Below are positions 8,765 to 21,568 of a stretch of DNA of 64,000 bases, piece by piece. The stretch covers positions 196,079,962 to 196,143,961 of the forward strand of contig CM077644.1 in NCBI GenBank assembly GCA_039707465.1, given 5' to 3'. The translations under genes and the position numbers were made by a program. Numbering within the stretch: position 1 is the first letter of the stretch; each line of letters opens with the position of its first letter. This stretch comes from Rhabdophis nuchalis (Eukaryota; Chordata; Lepidosauria; Squamata; Natricidae). The notes below the pieces were generated by a model. The model had not been told where the DNA came from, did no database searches, and saw only the letters and a list, made by a program, of their open reading frames with translations.

Positions 8765-9599
8765 CAGTGGTGGCATCCTACTGATTCAACAACCAGTTTG
8801 CTGAGCATGTACTGATGTACCTGATGCGCATTGCGTGCACGGGCACAGTTGAAAGGAAAACAGCTGAAGTGCGGCAATCCACTGCTGCACCGATCAGCTG
8901 GGCTAAAAAACAAGGAAATATAGGTAAGTGTTCTGACCCTCTCCTGGCCTGTGAAGAGGCCAAAGCACAGGCTTGGCTGCTTGCCACTGTCTAATTGCTG
9001 AGATTATGAATTCCTTGGCTGTGAGCCCAGATAACTCAAGTTAAACTCTGCAGCATGTTTCCACACAGAGATTCTCAAACGGACACAGCTCTAATGCACA
9101 GATATTCTTGACTATGATTTTGAACTGTTGTTTCCTGCAAATGGCCCCTCCCAAAGCCTTCCCTATAAGCTCTCTTGGGAGGGGCCAATCACCAACCATC
9201 TGGTAACCAATTATCTCCTGTGAGCCTGCCTCTGACGTAATTGCTGCCTCCGTCTCTCAGCCCTGCGTAATCTAGCATCAGGAACAAACTGCTGCTGATC
9301 TTCCCCACTACTCCATGCCTCAGGCGCCTCCTGGTGGCCAACCAGACTCTCTGCTTCCTGCTCTGCCCTGAAACCTGCCCAAGGTCTTCCTCATCTTCCA
9401 GGGCAGACTCATAGGACTCTTCACTAGAAGAGTCCGTCAGCAGCTCATCCAGAGCTGGCTGGGCCACAACAGGTAAGTATAACCCGAAGGTGATCACTCA
9501 GGGCCACCTGAAGATTGGAGAGAACCGGTTTACTCTCAGCAGATCTTTGGAGCTACCAGTACGCCTGAACCAGGCTGAACTATTAGAATCCCATCTCTG
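8765..9599 (+). mobile_element. hAT-like non-autonomous element with 8-bp target duplication
   Basis: The left end CAGTGGTGGCATCCTA and the right end TAGAATCCCATCTCTG are imperfect inverted repeats of the CAGTGGTGGGATYC family seen elsewhere here. Flanking 8-mers are cttcaagt (8757-8764) and ctgcaagt (9600-9607), matching at 7 of 8. It encodes no transposase. It carries an LTR-like segment inside. Confidence 0.72.
9126..9471 (-). mobile_element. Possible solo LTR nested in the hAT-like element
   Basis: The segment begins TGTTGT and ends ACAACA, a 6-bp terminal inverted repeat of LTR type. In minus sense it has ATTGG at the edge of a 13-bp stem (9142-9154/9175-9187) whose 20-base loop contains CTTATAG, a TATA-like motif. 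Against this, the flanking 5-mers (tgaac, ggtaa) do not match and no AATAAA follows the TATA-like motif. The true right end could lie further along. Confidence 0.4.
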
Positions 9600-9607
9600 C
9601 TGCAAGT

Positions 9608-10319
9608 GTTATGTGCTGAAACAACAATGGGACACACCATTACTGGCAGATAAGAAACCTAGAACAAGGACAGCAGTGTCACTATCTCATAGCAAGAATC
9701 CGTTTTCAGATTGTAACTTTATAGAGTAGAAATAATGTGTAGAGAAAGAAAACCAAAAGTTAGAAGCATCACTTTTATAAGAAGGTATCTTTGGGGCTGC
9801 TGTCTGCATGGAGGGAAAATAAAGAAAGGCTTCATTTATATGATATAACTTGGTGATAGAAAAATCTGAGTTATTTATGAGTTCCCCTTTCATGTTGCTA
9901 TATAGAAGTATCATGTGCTCTTCTCTATTATAGAAGGAGAGAATAACTTAGGAAAGTATCTGAAGTGCGTAGGTTAGAGTAGAAGAGAGAAAGAAGACTA
10001 AATTGAAAGAAGAAGTGTTTTGAAAATACCAGTCTAACCAAGATGAGGCATGTTACTTAAAAGCATGAAAGGAAAGTCCATTAGACAAGAAAGGATAAAG
10101 GTGAAAAGAACAATGGTTAATAGGTACACATACAGTAGCTGATGTATGAAAAACTGAATTCCAACTGCCAATAATAGCCAGTAGAGATGGCCTCATCATA
10201 GATATAGAAAGAGATCATGTATGGTTTTCCTACTGTTTTTATGTCTATTTTTTAAATGAGTAACAGGATGCAATATATGCTGAAGCTCATGTCTACCTTC
10301 TTGGTCTTTACTACTGAAG
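9608..10319. other. No gene or repeat recognised
   Basis: The DNA is AT-rich with only short frames. Nothing else is supported. Confidence 0.5.
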
Positions 10320-10690
10320 GTACTTTATTTATTTATTTAGTCAGTCAAACGTACGAGATAGCAGGCATAAGTATATACATGGACATGAGCACATGAAATG
10401 AATACAAATAAATGGGGACAGTAGGACAGGGACGGTAGGCATGCTGGTGTGCTTATGCATGCCCCCTTACAAACCTCTTAGGAATGGGGTAAGGTCCACA
10501 GTAGACAGTTTAAGGTTAAAGTTATGGGGGTTAGAGGAAGTAACAATGCAGTCAGGTAGAGCATTCCAGGCATTGACCACTCAGTTGCTAAAGTCATATT
10601 TTCTGCAATCAAGTTTGGAGCAGTTTACCTTGAGTAAATCTCTCTTAGGCTGAATCTGAATTTGAAAGAGTTGGACTTGTACTAAGAATC
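10320..10690 (-). mobile_element. LINE 3' end (CR1/L2/L3 group), minus strand
   Basis: The reverse complement matches the LINE end at 18420-18950: the coding end (translation near CRKYDFSN), the 3' untranslated part (TTAGGAATGGGG and flanks), and a TAAA-type tail seen here as TTTATTTATTTATTT (10323-10337). The copy is 5'-truncated and non-functional. Confidence 0.75.
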
Positions 10691-12424
10691 TTGTTGTGAG
10701 CATAGGCATCTCAATCCATGATGATGTCAAAATGATCCAAATACAATACAAAGGATGCAATGTTACTTCTTCATTTAGAAAATCTAAATTAGAGGTGAAA
10801 AGGAGAAATGATGTAATAATTAAATCAGCTATTGTCTTGGGTGTCAAGATAGGCAGTTACAGCTATCATTGCCCTGAATGACATGCAACCTGAGAGAGTC
10901 TTTACAGCAGGATTGGGCAACAATAGCCTCTTTATAGTTGGATGTCAACTTTCAGAATTCCTGAGCCAGCCATGGGTAAGTAAGCTAGATCTGATATGAC
11001 TATCAACTACATTTCTAAATCAGTATCCTATAGCATCTTATGATATCATTTAGCCATTGCCTCTACTTACTGAAATATTACCACAGCAACTGCAGGGTGA
11101 TGTTACAAAATGCTATAAATCATTAATGTGAAATTGATCGAAGTCCTGAACCTCATGTAAAATTGTAAAGGATTTCAAAGGACTCGGTTTTTTAAAATTG
11201 AAAAACACATTGAAATTTAATTGGATTAAATCCTGCAGATGGGAAGGTAATTAAGGATGTGTTCCTACATTCATTTCTATGCAATTAAAGCAACAAATGA
11301 ATACAGTGGGACTTGGTTCAACTAAACTTACAGTCTGAAAATACCTTTACTCTGAAACAAGCTGTTTTATTTCCATGCAATTACCCTGGAGCATTGGACT
11401 AGAGCCAAAGAAACATTCAGACAAATACATTTTAATCAGAATACACATGTATCTTGAAAATAATGACAATGGCCATTCTCTGATGTAAAAATAATTCTTT
11501 GTGTGATTGATTTTGTTCTTCCTCCCTCTGTACAACAGAATTCAATAAATGACAATTTGCTGTGAAAACAATGAGACCAAAAACAGTTTCTCTGGATTGT
11601 GCCGAGAGGCAGCTCAAATGATTTCTACATCAGAACTCAGTAAATATTATAAGTGGAAGATGGGAAGTCTTGACAAAACCTTGAAGCAGAGGAAAGCTTC
11701 CATAATTGTGTATTTGCCTTAGGGGATTCGAGATAGTAACCAAAGTAATGTCTCCCAGAGATTGTTCATCACCTGGGACTTACAGTAAATATGGCCCAGA
11801 AACTGGATAGGAATTTGCAAACTGAACTGGAATTTAAAGAGAAAAGGAATAACATTTCAGCATTACACAGAAAATCTATCTTGTTCTTGGACAAAAAATA
11901 TATCATCCCTCAACCCTCCCACACCCCAGTTCTTATTAGACTTAAAAGGCCTGCCCATTGATCTAGCAAGAACAATTTTCTAATAATTATACTGGCAAGG
12001 GAGGCCTCAAGATTTTTAATGAGAGAATCGAAAGAAAGAGCTTAAAAAGCAGAGCAATGCAAGATAAAACAACACTTGCTCAAAGAACAGAGAGATTATT
12101 AAACTAAACTGCAATCATATTCTTTTAATCAACCCAAATGCTACGTTGCCTACAAATTTATTCACACATATGACTATTGTACTTATTAGCTCTAAAAGCA
12201 CTGCTACATCTAGTGGTTCAAAAGCAATTCTGAATCTGTTATGTCACAGTCTTGGACTGTCTCTCAAAAACCAAGACATTTTTTATTTAGATCAGCTCTG
12301 ATGTATTTTAATTTAAATAATACTGGTTTTGTGACTATTGAAATACTGCAGTGCTGTAGAAATTAAGAACATTCTCTTTCTCCATTAACTTCTGGTCTCA
12401 CTGTATCTTCTGGACCTTGAACTT
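10691..12424. other. No gene or repeat recognised
   Basis: Ordinary AT-rich sequence without long frames or clear repeats. Confidence 0.5.
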
Positions 12425-13370
12425 TACAATACAATACAATAGCAGAGTTGGAAGGGACCTTGTAGGTCTTCTAGTCCAACCCCCTGCATGGGCAGGAATC
12501 TTATACCATTTCAGACAAATGGCTGTCTAACATCTTTTTAAAGACTTCCAGGGTTGGGGCATTCACAACTGCTGGAGGCAAGCTGTTCCAGAGGTTAATT
12601 GTTCTTACTGTTAGGAAATTTCTCCTTAGTTCTAAGTTGCTTCTCTCCTTGGTTAGTTTCCACCCATTGCTCCTTGTCCTGCCCCCAGGTGTCTTGGAGA
12701 AAAGTTTGACTCCCTCTTCTTTGTGGCACCCTCTGAGATATCGGAACACTGCTATCATGTCTCCCCTGGTCCTTCTCTTCATCAAACTAGACATACCCAG
12801 TTCCTGCAGCCGTTCTTCATATGTCTTAGTCTCCAGTCCTCTAATCATCTTGGTTGCTCTTCTTTGCACTCTTTCCAGAGTCTCCACGTCTTTTCTACAT
12901 CGTGGCGACCAAAACTGTATGCAGTATTCCAAGTGTGGCCTTACCAAGGCACTATACAGTGGCATTAACACTTCACGCGATCTAGATTCTATCCCTCTGT
13001 TGATGCAGCCTAGAACTGTGTTGGCTTTTTTGGCAGCTGCTGCACACTGCTGGCTCATATTTAAATGGTTGTCCACTAGGATTCCGAGATCCCTCTCACA
13101 GTTGCTACTATTGAGCAAGGTACCACCTATACTGTACTTGTGCATTTGGTTTTTCTTGCCTATATGTAGGACCTTACTTTTTTCACAATTGAATTTCATT
13201 TTATTAGACAGTGCCCAATGTTCAAGTTTGTCTAGATCCTTCTGTATCTTAAGCCTATCTTCTGGAGTGTTGGCTATTCCTGCCAGCTTGGTGTCGTCTG
13301 CGAATTTGATGAGTATTTCATCAAACTTCAAGTATTTCAAGAGGGAAATATGTCCCGATGATGCCAAAGC
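12425..13370 (-). mobile_element. CR1-type LINE, 5'-truncated
   Basis: A minus-strand LINE fragment runs from the reverse transcriptase catalytic box to the 3' end. Its tail is a few TTGTA units (TACAA on the plus strand, 12425-12440). The 3' part matches the copy at 54799-55170 closely and in the same orientation. Confidence 0.9.
12501..13367 (-). pseudogene. C-terminal part of CR1 LINE ORF2 (reverse transcriptase)
   Basis: The 288-residue frame begins just before the F-A-D-D catalytic box (about residues 22-25, FADDTKL), followed by the ERDLGILVDNHLNMSQQ thumb-region stretch, HLEYCIQFWSP and the C-terminal WNSLPP...EVFKKMLDSHLSEMV. These are conserved features of CR1 ORF2. The endonuclease and the first RT blocks are missing, so this is a dead 5'-truncated insert. 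The frame has no internal stop, which suggests moderate age. The open frame at 12637-13398 on the other strand is its shadow. Confidence 0.9.
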
Positions 13371-13536
13371 TGGAAATCAACTTTGCCTTGGCTTTTAATA
13401 CCTATAAGCCTATTAGCCAGTAGAAATAATAGAAGCAGAGATAGCTAGTTGTGGGATTCTGCACTTCTATCTCCTTCCTGATTTAAAAATATCAGTTTTG
13501 CATGTTGCTATGTAACATACCTCTTATTCATTAGAT

Positions 13537-13671
13537 CAGGGGTGTCCAAACTTGAGAACTTTAAGACTTGTGGACTTCAATGCCCAGAATTCCCCAGCCA
13601 GCATCGCTGGCTGGGGAATTCTGGGAGTTGAAGTCCACAAGTCTTAAAGTTCCCAAGTTTGGACACCCCTG
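13537..13671. mobile_element. Palindromic hAT MITE, 135 bp
   Basis: The ends are CAGGGGTGTCCAAACTT and its complement, and almost the whole element is one long inverted repeat around TCTGGCTGG-type arms. Perfect 8-bp target duplications cattagat flank it (13529-13536, 13672-13679), as for hAT transposition. It is non-coding and folds into a near-perfect hairpin. Confidence 0.9.
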
Positions 13672-13679
13672 CATTAGAT

Positions 13680-16600
13680 TAATACTTTCAAGGTTTTATC
13701 ATTTCCTTCATGTCTCTATTCAGTCCTTCTTCTAACTGTACAGTTCAAGGAGTCCTGATTTGCTATTTTTCTAAGGTGGAAATCACACTATACACTCTTA
13801 ACTGTGGATTGCTCTTTTTTTTCTATAAAAAGCAAGCATTCTTAAAAAGAGAAATCAAGATTCCTTTTTTTAAAAAGTTATTCCTAACTTTAGCATTTCT
13901 GTCTTGCACACACAAACACAACTTGTATTTTTTCAGTTGTACAAAACTATCTGCTACTCTTATCAGTTCCCCCTCACAGCAATTACTGAGATTTATTTTT
14001 GTAGATGATCAAACAAGTCAACAAAATATGAACTAAGGATGCGGAGTGTCTGCGTCGGTGTGCAAGCACCTTTATCCCTGATAGATGGAGCGGAGGTTAT
14101 GAGATTATGTAACTGCAGGATCTGTGGCAACTTGGAATCAGAGTGGCACTTTTTGTTCTTTGTTCATGGTGCTATAAAGCTAGTAAATTTAAACACTGCC
14201 ACAATTCTATTAAATTTATATTTTGAAGGAACTGGGGAGTAGAAGTCACAACAACAGTTTAGAATTGTATTAATATAGGAGTCTCACCATTGGTTATACT
14301 AGCTGACAAAGCTCAGCAGAGTTACATGTTGCCCCTGTTTTTAAATAAAACGCAAATAATTTCTATGATCATGATATCTCCTCTGACAGGTGAGTGGTAT
14401 ACTTCTCATGAGACAGGTAACTATATCAATTTGATTGATTAATTAATTTTAGGCTTTATAATGAATGTGCTGCTTCCACAATTGAATGTATCCCATATAC
14501 AATAGATTTAAAATAGTTCTATTGAAAGTGGTTTGCCCACATAGATAATAGTACATACCAGCAAACATCAGAAATGAAAGTGTTACACTAAATAATCCAC
14601 ATGAAGCGCCACCAAATGTGAACAACTTGCTACCTAGATTGAACGATATGGCTCTTAATGATAAATTGAGCCACCAAGTAGAGGAAGCTGCCAATATTTG
14701 GGCAGACCCTTGTGGAAGGCACTTCATTTATCCATGCAGATCATAATGAATGTGAAGAAATGACAAGGACTCCTACTCTCTTAACTTAGACAGTTCATGA
14801 GGATAACTTTAATTTAGTAAGAAAAGTCTTACTGTGTTACCATGAGGACTCATGGGCCCTATTTCCAAACTACACTTGATCCAGCCAGCAATTTGTCACA
14901 ACTGTCACAAGCTGCACATGATCATACTGAGTTAAAAGTGCCATTTTGTAAACACAACCATCCCATCTTCTTTCTTCAGGAAGTACCTGGCATTCTGTAG
15001 GTCTGGAGCAGAAAGGACTCTTCTCCATTGGCAAAATAAGTAGGAGTTGGCAGTACTAAATGTATAGGAGGCATGTTCTGCTGCCAGACCTCCGGGTTGG
15101 AGAGATAGGCAGGATATCGCTCAATGCCATTTGCAGGGAATCATAAGCAGGTGAAGACATCTGCTTGGGAATACCCTGAAGCAAATGGTGAGCCACTGTG
15201 TAAGACAGAATGCTGGTCTGGATGGGCTGTGACCTGTTCCAGCAAGGCTATTCTTTACTTCTGTAATGGCAAACTCTGCTTTTCTAGATATTTTCTCTGT
15301 GACTCTTTTGGAAGACCAGATACAATACGGGTTTACTAAATGACACTAAGTGTCCCTAAGACATGATTGACTAGGTGGAATTTTAACTTGATAAATTTTA
15401 GTTTAATATGATAGATTTGTTTAGGCTGAATTTTATTTATTTGCTAATTTATCCAATCTGAGAGGGGTATAACTTGCCAAACAATAGGATTCTACAGCGT
15501 AGCTCTTCCAGATTAGATAAATTGGGTTTCAATCTTTTTGGTGGTGGCAACATATATTTAAATTTCCATTGACCCAGTTATTGTTATGGGAAAAAAGATC
15601 CCTATATATTAAATATCAATATCTGAAGAATTTTGCTCCCTGTATTAAATTACTAATTGTTATTCTTCAGGAGTTTTCAAACAAGCAGAGAATTTCATTG
15701 ATAATCACCAATCCCTTGTTTCTAATAACTAGGACAAGTTTGCCCAAGCATTTGTTTATCTCCGTCTCCTTCAAGTTGCTGCACAACTTCTAAACTTTAT
15801 ATCATGATGTCTGAGATATTGAGCATTATAATCTGGAAAAGGGGTGGAGAAATTGCTGAAGACAGCAACCAAAATAATCTGGGATCCAAATGCTATTTTA
15901 GAATCAGGAAAAGCAGTTTGAGATTCTGGCTTAGAAAAAGACAATTGAGTAGGGACAAGAAAGTGTGTATTAAATAACTCAAGGCATGGCAAAGCAAACA
16001 GGAAGATTGTCCTCCATGTCTTACAATATCAGGATCAGTGAGTTATCCAGTGGTATTTTGGAAGAGTCTGCTAGATCTCATTAAATACTTTTTCAATCTG
16101 TTCAGCACATTTCATCTAATATTAGCATCCTGGATCTCCCTGGGTAGTTTACATGCCATCTCTGAAAAGGATTGTCTTGTGCTCAACTTTGTTTCCAAAA
16201 TCTTATATTCAAGGTCAGTTTAGTTAGATATTCAGGATAGGAAATAGATCTGAAGAGAGACCCTGCTTGGACTGCAAGGTTAAGTGCTTTAATTCTTTTA
16301 AATAATTCTATTCTATTCTATTCCCTTTTTTGTCATTTTGCTTTCACTCTAGATTAAGACTGGTGTCCTGGTGAAATGATTTCAGCAAGAGAGGAGGCAG
16401 AAGCACCATCCATTGAAATGATCTAGTCTGGAGTTATTTTGAGGGATCAAAAAGTTAAATTTCTTCTTACAATAATTCAAAAGATCTATTGTTTATTTTA
16501 AAGTAAATATAGTAATTAATACTTTTGACCACAAATAAGCATTTATAAGGGTTGGATTACATGGGATAGCAGAATGCTTCCAGCAGCTGTGACCTTGAAA

Positions 16601-16898
16601 TATTTTTGCAATGGTTTACCAATCTGTAGTTGGATTTCTTACAACCTGAAACAGACTAAATCAGACTGAACCTGACTCAACTGGTACAGGACTATTATAC
16701 ACTGGTTAGAAAAAGGCTAATTCTTCTCCCAGTCCTTAGTTTTGAAAAAAAAACAACACACACCCAAATCCTAAGCACTTGGTTGGACAAACAGAAATGC
16801 TCCAGCAGAAAAAGCTTCTCTTTGCTGCCTGATTCTGTTAAACTAAAGGAAAGTAAAATTAATTAATTAATTAGTAAATACACCTTTGATTCATACAT
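13680..16898. other. AT-rich DNA with few recognised elements
   Basis: No gene was recognised. Around 15120-15260 a stretch containing GAATGCTGGTCTGGATGGGC resembles a dispersed amniote repeat I recall, but I cannot name it. A small ATTCT tract lies at 16303-16323 and ATTA units near 16858-16872. Confidence 0.45.
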
Positions 16899-17425
16899 TA
16901 GTGATGGTGAACCTATGGCACACGTGCCACAGGTGGCACGCAGAGCCATTTAGCAGGGCACGCGAGGCATTGCCCTGTCAGCTGGCCAGCACACATGCAT
17001 GCTCTGGCTAGCTGATTCAGCCATTTTTAAAGCCATTTTTTCACCCTCCCCAGGCTTTATATGAGCCTGGGGAGGGCAAAAACAGCCTCCCCACCCCCTG
17101 GAGTTCTCCAGAGGCTTCAGGAGCTTTCCTGAAGCCTCCGGAGGACTGAAAACGATGCTACGAGCAAACCGGAACTTGCTTCCGGTTTGCTCATAGCGAC
17201 ATTTTTAGTCCTCCCGAGGCTTCATGGAAGCTCCTGAAGCCTCCACAGTGCCTCCTCTGGAGCCTGGGGAGACAAAAAAAGCATGTGAAAAAGGGGGAGT
17301 GCCTGTCATGTGCGCATGTGCACTGGGTGGGCACACATTGCATTATGGGTGCGGCGTGCTGGCACATGACCCACGTGCGCTCCCCCCCTTATGGCACGCG
17401 AGCCTAAAATGGTTAACCATCGCTG
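16899..17425. mobile_element. hAT-like element with internal fold-back
   Basis: The ends TAGTGATGGTGAACC and GGTTAACCATCGCTG are inverted repeats, followed inward by GGCACACGTGCC-type and GGCACGCGAGCC motifs. The interior is GC-rich and self-complementary, with GCAAACCGGAA and TTCCGGTTTGC facing each other near 17165-17192. Flanking 8-mers do not match well, so the target duplication has decayed or the ends are slightly off. No transposase is encoded. Confidence 0.65.
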
Positions 17426-18419
17426 ACCTAGATTGTCCAACTATTCAGATAAATAATCTTAGCCCATACAAAGGATTTCAACTGTAGTTAACATTCTTTA
17501 CTTTAGCCACAATCTGAATTAATTTCCCAGTTTTAGGTGAGAAGCTAAAATCAATTCAAATAAGATTTATTTGTTTGTGAATGCACCATTTGTTATGCCT
17601 ACTTATAAAACTGTTATGTGGGGAAAATAAAGCCTTCCAGGCTACGTACTTGATTTGGCATTCATTTGTTTGAATCTTGAACATCAAAATGTAAATAACA
17701 CTTAAGAACACAGTGGTCATTTTGTAGGAAAAAACAACTACCAAGAAACCTGTAAAGATATCTCCATATGCAGAGATACTGACATGGAAATTCATGTGGT
17801 CCTATACAAAAACTGACACTCTGATTATCAGGCTTCATTCATAAGCTGTAAGCAGTTGGTGGTGACAAATCGAATCTCTGGTAATTTACCAGAGGCTATA
17901 TGTAACTTACAATAGCATTCAGGAAAGAAATTATTGGGCAAAGAATGTAAAGCCTTGATAAAAAAAGATTAATAAGTCTGCAGGCTGTCCTTCCACATTT
18001 CAAGTTAACTAGCATCTCTCTACCAGGGGAAGAAATCAAAAGTGTTCATTTTCTCATAAAATATGCATTTTTATTTTATTTTAAAGGGAAGAAGCAAAGC
18101 AATTTTAGTTTGAAAGGCACATTAAAAATGTAAGCTGAATAGCACAGAATACATTTCACAGAAGAGTGTGACTGCTAACAGTATTTTCTTAACTATCAAA
18201 AGAAATCAAACGAAAGCAGTTTGCCTGTGGGATTTTAAACAGCATTATAATTTATCTTAATAATAAATTTAAAATTAACCGAAATGAGATCTTTTTTTAA
18301 AAAGTCCTTTTCTTTTGCCCATTCTACATACCGTATGAGTTCATTCACTGAATAGGCATAAAACTAATATCCTTACAGTATATTTAAACAAGATAGCAAA
18401 ATAGGAATGGATTTGGGGC
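17426..18419. other. No gene or repeat recognised
   Basis: AT-rich sequence with nothing identified. Confidence 0.5.
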
Positions 18420-18950
18420 AATACAATATATAACTCCTCTGCTCGCAATAGAATCCCTTATGCCACTAGGCTTGAAATTTTGGGCTTGGACAACCTGGAA
18501 CTAGGGCACCTATGGTCTGACCTAAGCATAGTATATAAAATTGTCTGCTACCATGTGCTACTGGTCAATGACTAATTCAGCTTCAACCTCAATAATACTT
18601 GGTCAAACATTAGCTACAAACTCAAGGTAAACCATTCCAAACTAGATTGCAGAAAATATGACTTCAGCAACGGAGTGGTCAACGCCTGGAATGTTCTACC
18701 TGATTGCATTGTTACTTCCTCTAACTCCCATAGCTTCAACCTTAAACTGTCTACTATGGACTTCACCTGATTCCTAAGAGGTCCGTAAAGGGGACGTGCA
18801 TAAGAGAACCGGCATGTATAAGCACACCAGCATGCCTTCCGTTGCTGTGCTACTGTCCCCATTTGTTTTCCTTGTTCATGTCCATGTTTATACATATATC
18901 TGTTATCTTGTACATGTTTGACAAATTAAATAATAAAATAAATAAATAAT
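18420..18950 (+). mobile_element. LINE 3' end (CR1/L2/L3 group), plus strand
   Basis: Degenerate coding reads LGLDNLELGHLWSDLSIVYKI, then CRKYDFSN and WNVLPDCIVTSSNSHSFNLKLST, typical of the C-terminus of CR1/L2-group ORF2, with in-frame stops. The 3' untranslated part and a TAAA tail (about 18921-18950) follow. It is the same family as 10320-10690. Confidence 0.8.
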
Positions 18951-20059
18951 AGTGCTATCAATGAATAGTATATTTACTTTCATAGTTCAGTACTATCTTA
19001 CGAAGCAAGAAAAATCTCTTATTATATAACTTGTATTATGTGCATTTATTGCACTAACCCTCTGATTCTTTGCTCTACTCGTTTAGAGCTCCATGTTCAG
19101 CAGCTGAATGCTGGAGCATGTGTATCAGTTATAGAGACAAAAGCACCAGTGTGAACACACAAAGCACCATCCTTATAATGGAGCAACTGGAACAGGTGAT
19201 TATGCAACATGTTTTCCAAGATGTAGAGAATGTGAGCTCTCCCATAGCTTTGAAAGCAATGAGATTTACACTTTGCACATCCATATACCATACTGACAAG
19301 TTCCTATGTGGTGAGAAAATACATGAATTCCTCACTCATTTTGGGATCCTTATTCAGGTGGGATTCAATTTCAGTACTGGGTCTCTCTTGTAAAATTATA
19401 TCTGAGTTTGGTTTTACTCGGTGCTTCTGGATAATTATTTTACTCCCACATTTGTTAAACTTAATGCCATTACTGCTTTTGAAGTTACTGGTCAGAAGGA
19501 ATCAATTGAGAATGGCAACCCAGTAATGTATTTTTATAGAAAATTGGAGGAAGTTTAATTAAATCTTGTTAATTATTTATGTAATCTCTGGAATAATTAG
19601 TTTGAATATCTTGGGAACCCATTGGAATTTTGCTTTAAAGAATATGTAATAAATTTCTTCTGATCTTAAAATGAAGTTAATAACATAACACAATGCATTA
19701 TTGAATGCCTCAGAAAATGTTTAATAAGGGTTAGCTGCAATCATTTTCCTACTTGAGATGCGCCTCGGGACTTGAAACATTCACTCAGGCTTGTCCTCTT
19801 ATTGCCACATTTTCAACTGAAATCAACAGGATTTTTAGTATTTTAACATGTTGAATTGATCACTGTCTTAAAACTACTGCATATATCTTGGTCTTCACTG
19901 AGAATTCATGAATTCTGGGCTTTTCAGGCATCAGGCCTGGCCAAATAATTTATACAATGCTCAGAGAATAAATTTTGCACCATAAGTGTAGCAATGGATT
20001 GTTGAGATTTTTTAAAATCAATACTTGAATTGTCCCCAAAAAAGGCTTTCAAGCAGCAT
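18951..20059. other. No gene or repeat recognised
   Basis: Several 60-110-codon frames overlap on both strands at 19070-19526, but none has a recognisable motif. Confidence 0.45.
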
Positions 20060-20250
20060 TTCTTTCTTTCTTTCTTCCTTTCTTTCTTTCTTCCTTCCTT
20101 CCTTCCTTCCTTCCTTCCTTCCTTCCTTCCTTCCTTCCTTCCTTCCTTCCTTCCTTCCTTTCTTTCTTTCTTCCTTCCTTCCTTCCTTCCTTCCTTCCTT
20201 CCTTTCTTTCTCCTTCCTTCCTTCCTTCCTTCTTTCTTTCTTTCTTTCTC
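20060..20250 (+). repeat. CTTT/CTTC tetranucleotide microsatellite
   Basis: About 190 bp of mixed TTTC and TTCC units. The open frames across it are simple-repeat translations (Lys-Glu-Arg-Gly or Ser-Phe-Leu-Pro runs), not genes. Confidence 0.97.
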
Positions 20251-20499
20251 TGTCACATAATACTTTTAAATACATAATTTTCTTATTAATTTAATTAACA
20301 TTTTTTAGAAAAATGAATACGTATACATTGTTATAACAGTATTGTACACAGGTAGACACATACACAATATTTAATGCAATAAAAAAACAGAACTTTAAAT
20401 ATTCTTGATGTTGATCAGACTAAGAAAGCCAACCAAGTCATTGGACCATGTAGTTCACTATTATCAATCTGACTGGTAATGATTCTCCCAGATGTTCTA

Positions 20500-20892
20500 C
20501 AGATAGTCCTCGACTTACACCATTTGTTTAGTGACTTTTCAAAGTTACAGAAGCACTGGAAAAATGACTTATGATGAGTTCTCATATTTATGACTGTAGC
20601 AACATACAGTCATGTGATCAAAATTTGGGCACTTGGCAACTAGCTCATATTTATGATGGTTGGAGGATCCCAGGATTTGTGATTGTCATTTACAACCTTC
20701 CCAGCTAGTTTCTGACAAGCAAAGTCAATGGGGGAAGCTGGATTTGCTTAATGTCTGCTGGACTCACTTAACATCTAGAATGATTCGTTTAACAAACCTG
20801 GCAATGAAATTCATACAATTGGGCATGACTCAAAATGGTCTTAAACACAGGAATTCAAGTTTCAATTGTGGTCCTAAGTCAACAATTACCTG
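20500..20892. mobile_element. TIR element, pogo/Tigger-like MITE
   Basis: It starts CAGATAGTCCTCGACTTAC and ends GTGGTCCTAAGTCAAC...TTACCTG, a diverged inverted repeat. The same left end recurs at 63650. The CAGG-start and wording recall Tigger elements, whose target is TA; a TA precedes the left end but not the right. No protein is encoded. Confidence 0.55.
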
Positions 20893-21568
20893 CCTATAAG
20901 TCTTTTCTGTTGTGCATAGTGGGTTTGGGTACTATAGCTACAGTCATCTGCATTCTCAGTAATTTCCAGCAACAAAAGTTGTGAATATACATTTTACAAG
21001 GCAGTAGTATAGTAGACTCATGAACTTAGAATGAATTTATCTACATGTTCCAAGCTTGAATCTGAATAGAAGCATCTTGAAATAATATGAAAAAGCTTTC
21101 AGTAACTCACTGGAGATTTTCAATGGCTTCCTGAGCTGAACCTCAAACTGTATACTATGTGTTTAAGAAATCAGTTGTATGCAACATAATTAAATCCTCT
21201 AAGAACAATAAAATTGTCACATCTCAGTCAAAACTGATGCTTACAATAATGGATTGTGCAATAAAGCGTGGTGATTTTAGCAAGTGTCAGGAAAGATCTC
21301 TTTCCCTTTATCTTTCACACCTTACTTAGAATGTAAACGTTCAAAAACATAATTCAGCTGCAAGTCTTCTCCTGGACCTCCATTGTCCTTCAGTTTTAGG
21401 ACAAGCAGTGCAAACCAGTGTATGTTTGTGAATGTAAATGTACAGTATATGAGATAATATATAAGGAAGGAAAGGGAAAAAAATACAGGACAAAATTTAA
21501 AGCCATATAATTTGCTTTTCTGCTTATGACAAATGTTCAAAATTGAATTTTTAAAATAGGTAGAGACA

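Noticed and set aside
12637..13398. 253-codon plus-strand frame
   Set aside because: It is antisense to the CR1 reverse transcriptase fragment.
19924..20294. Open frames of 76-110 codons on both strands
   Set aside because: They translate the TTTC/TTCC microsatellite into Lys-Glu-Arg-Gly or Ser-Phe-Leu-Pro runs.
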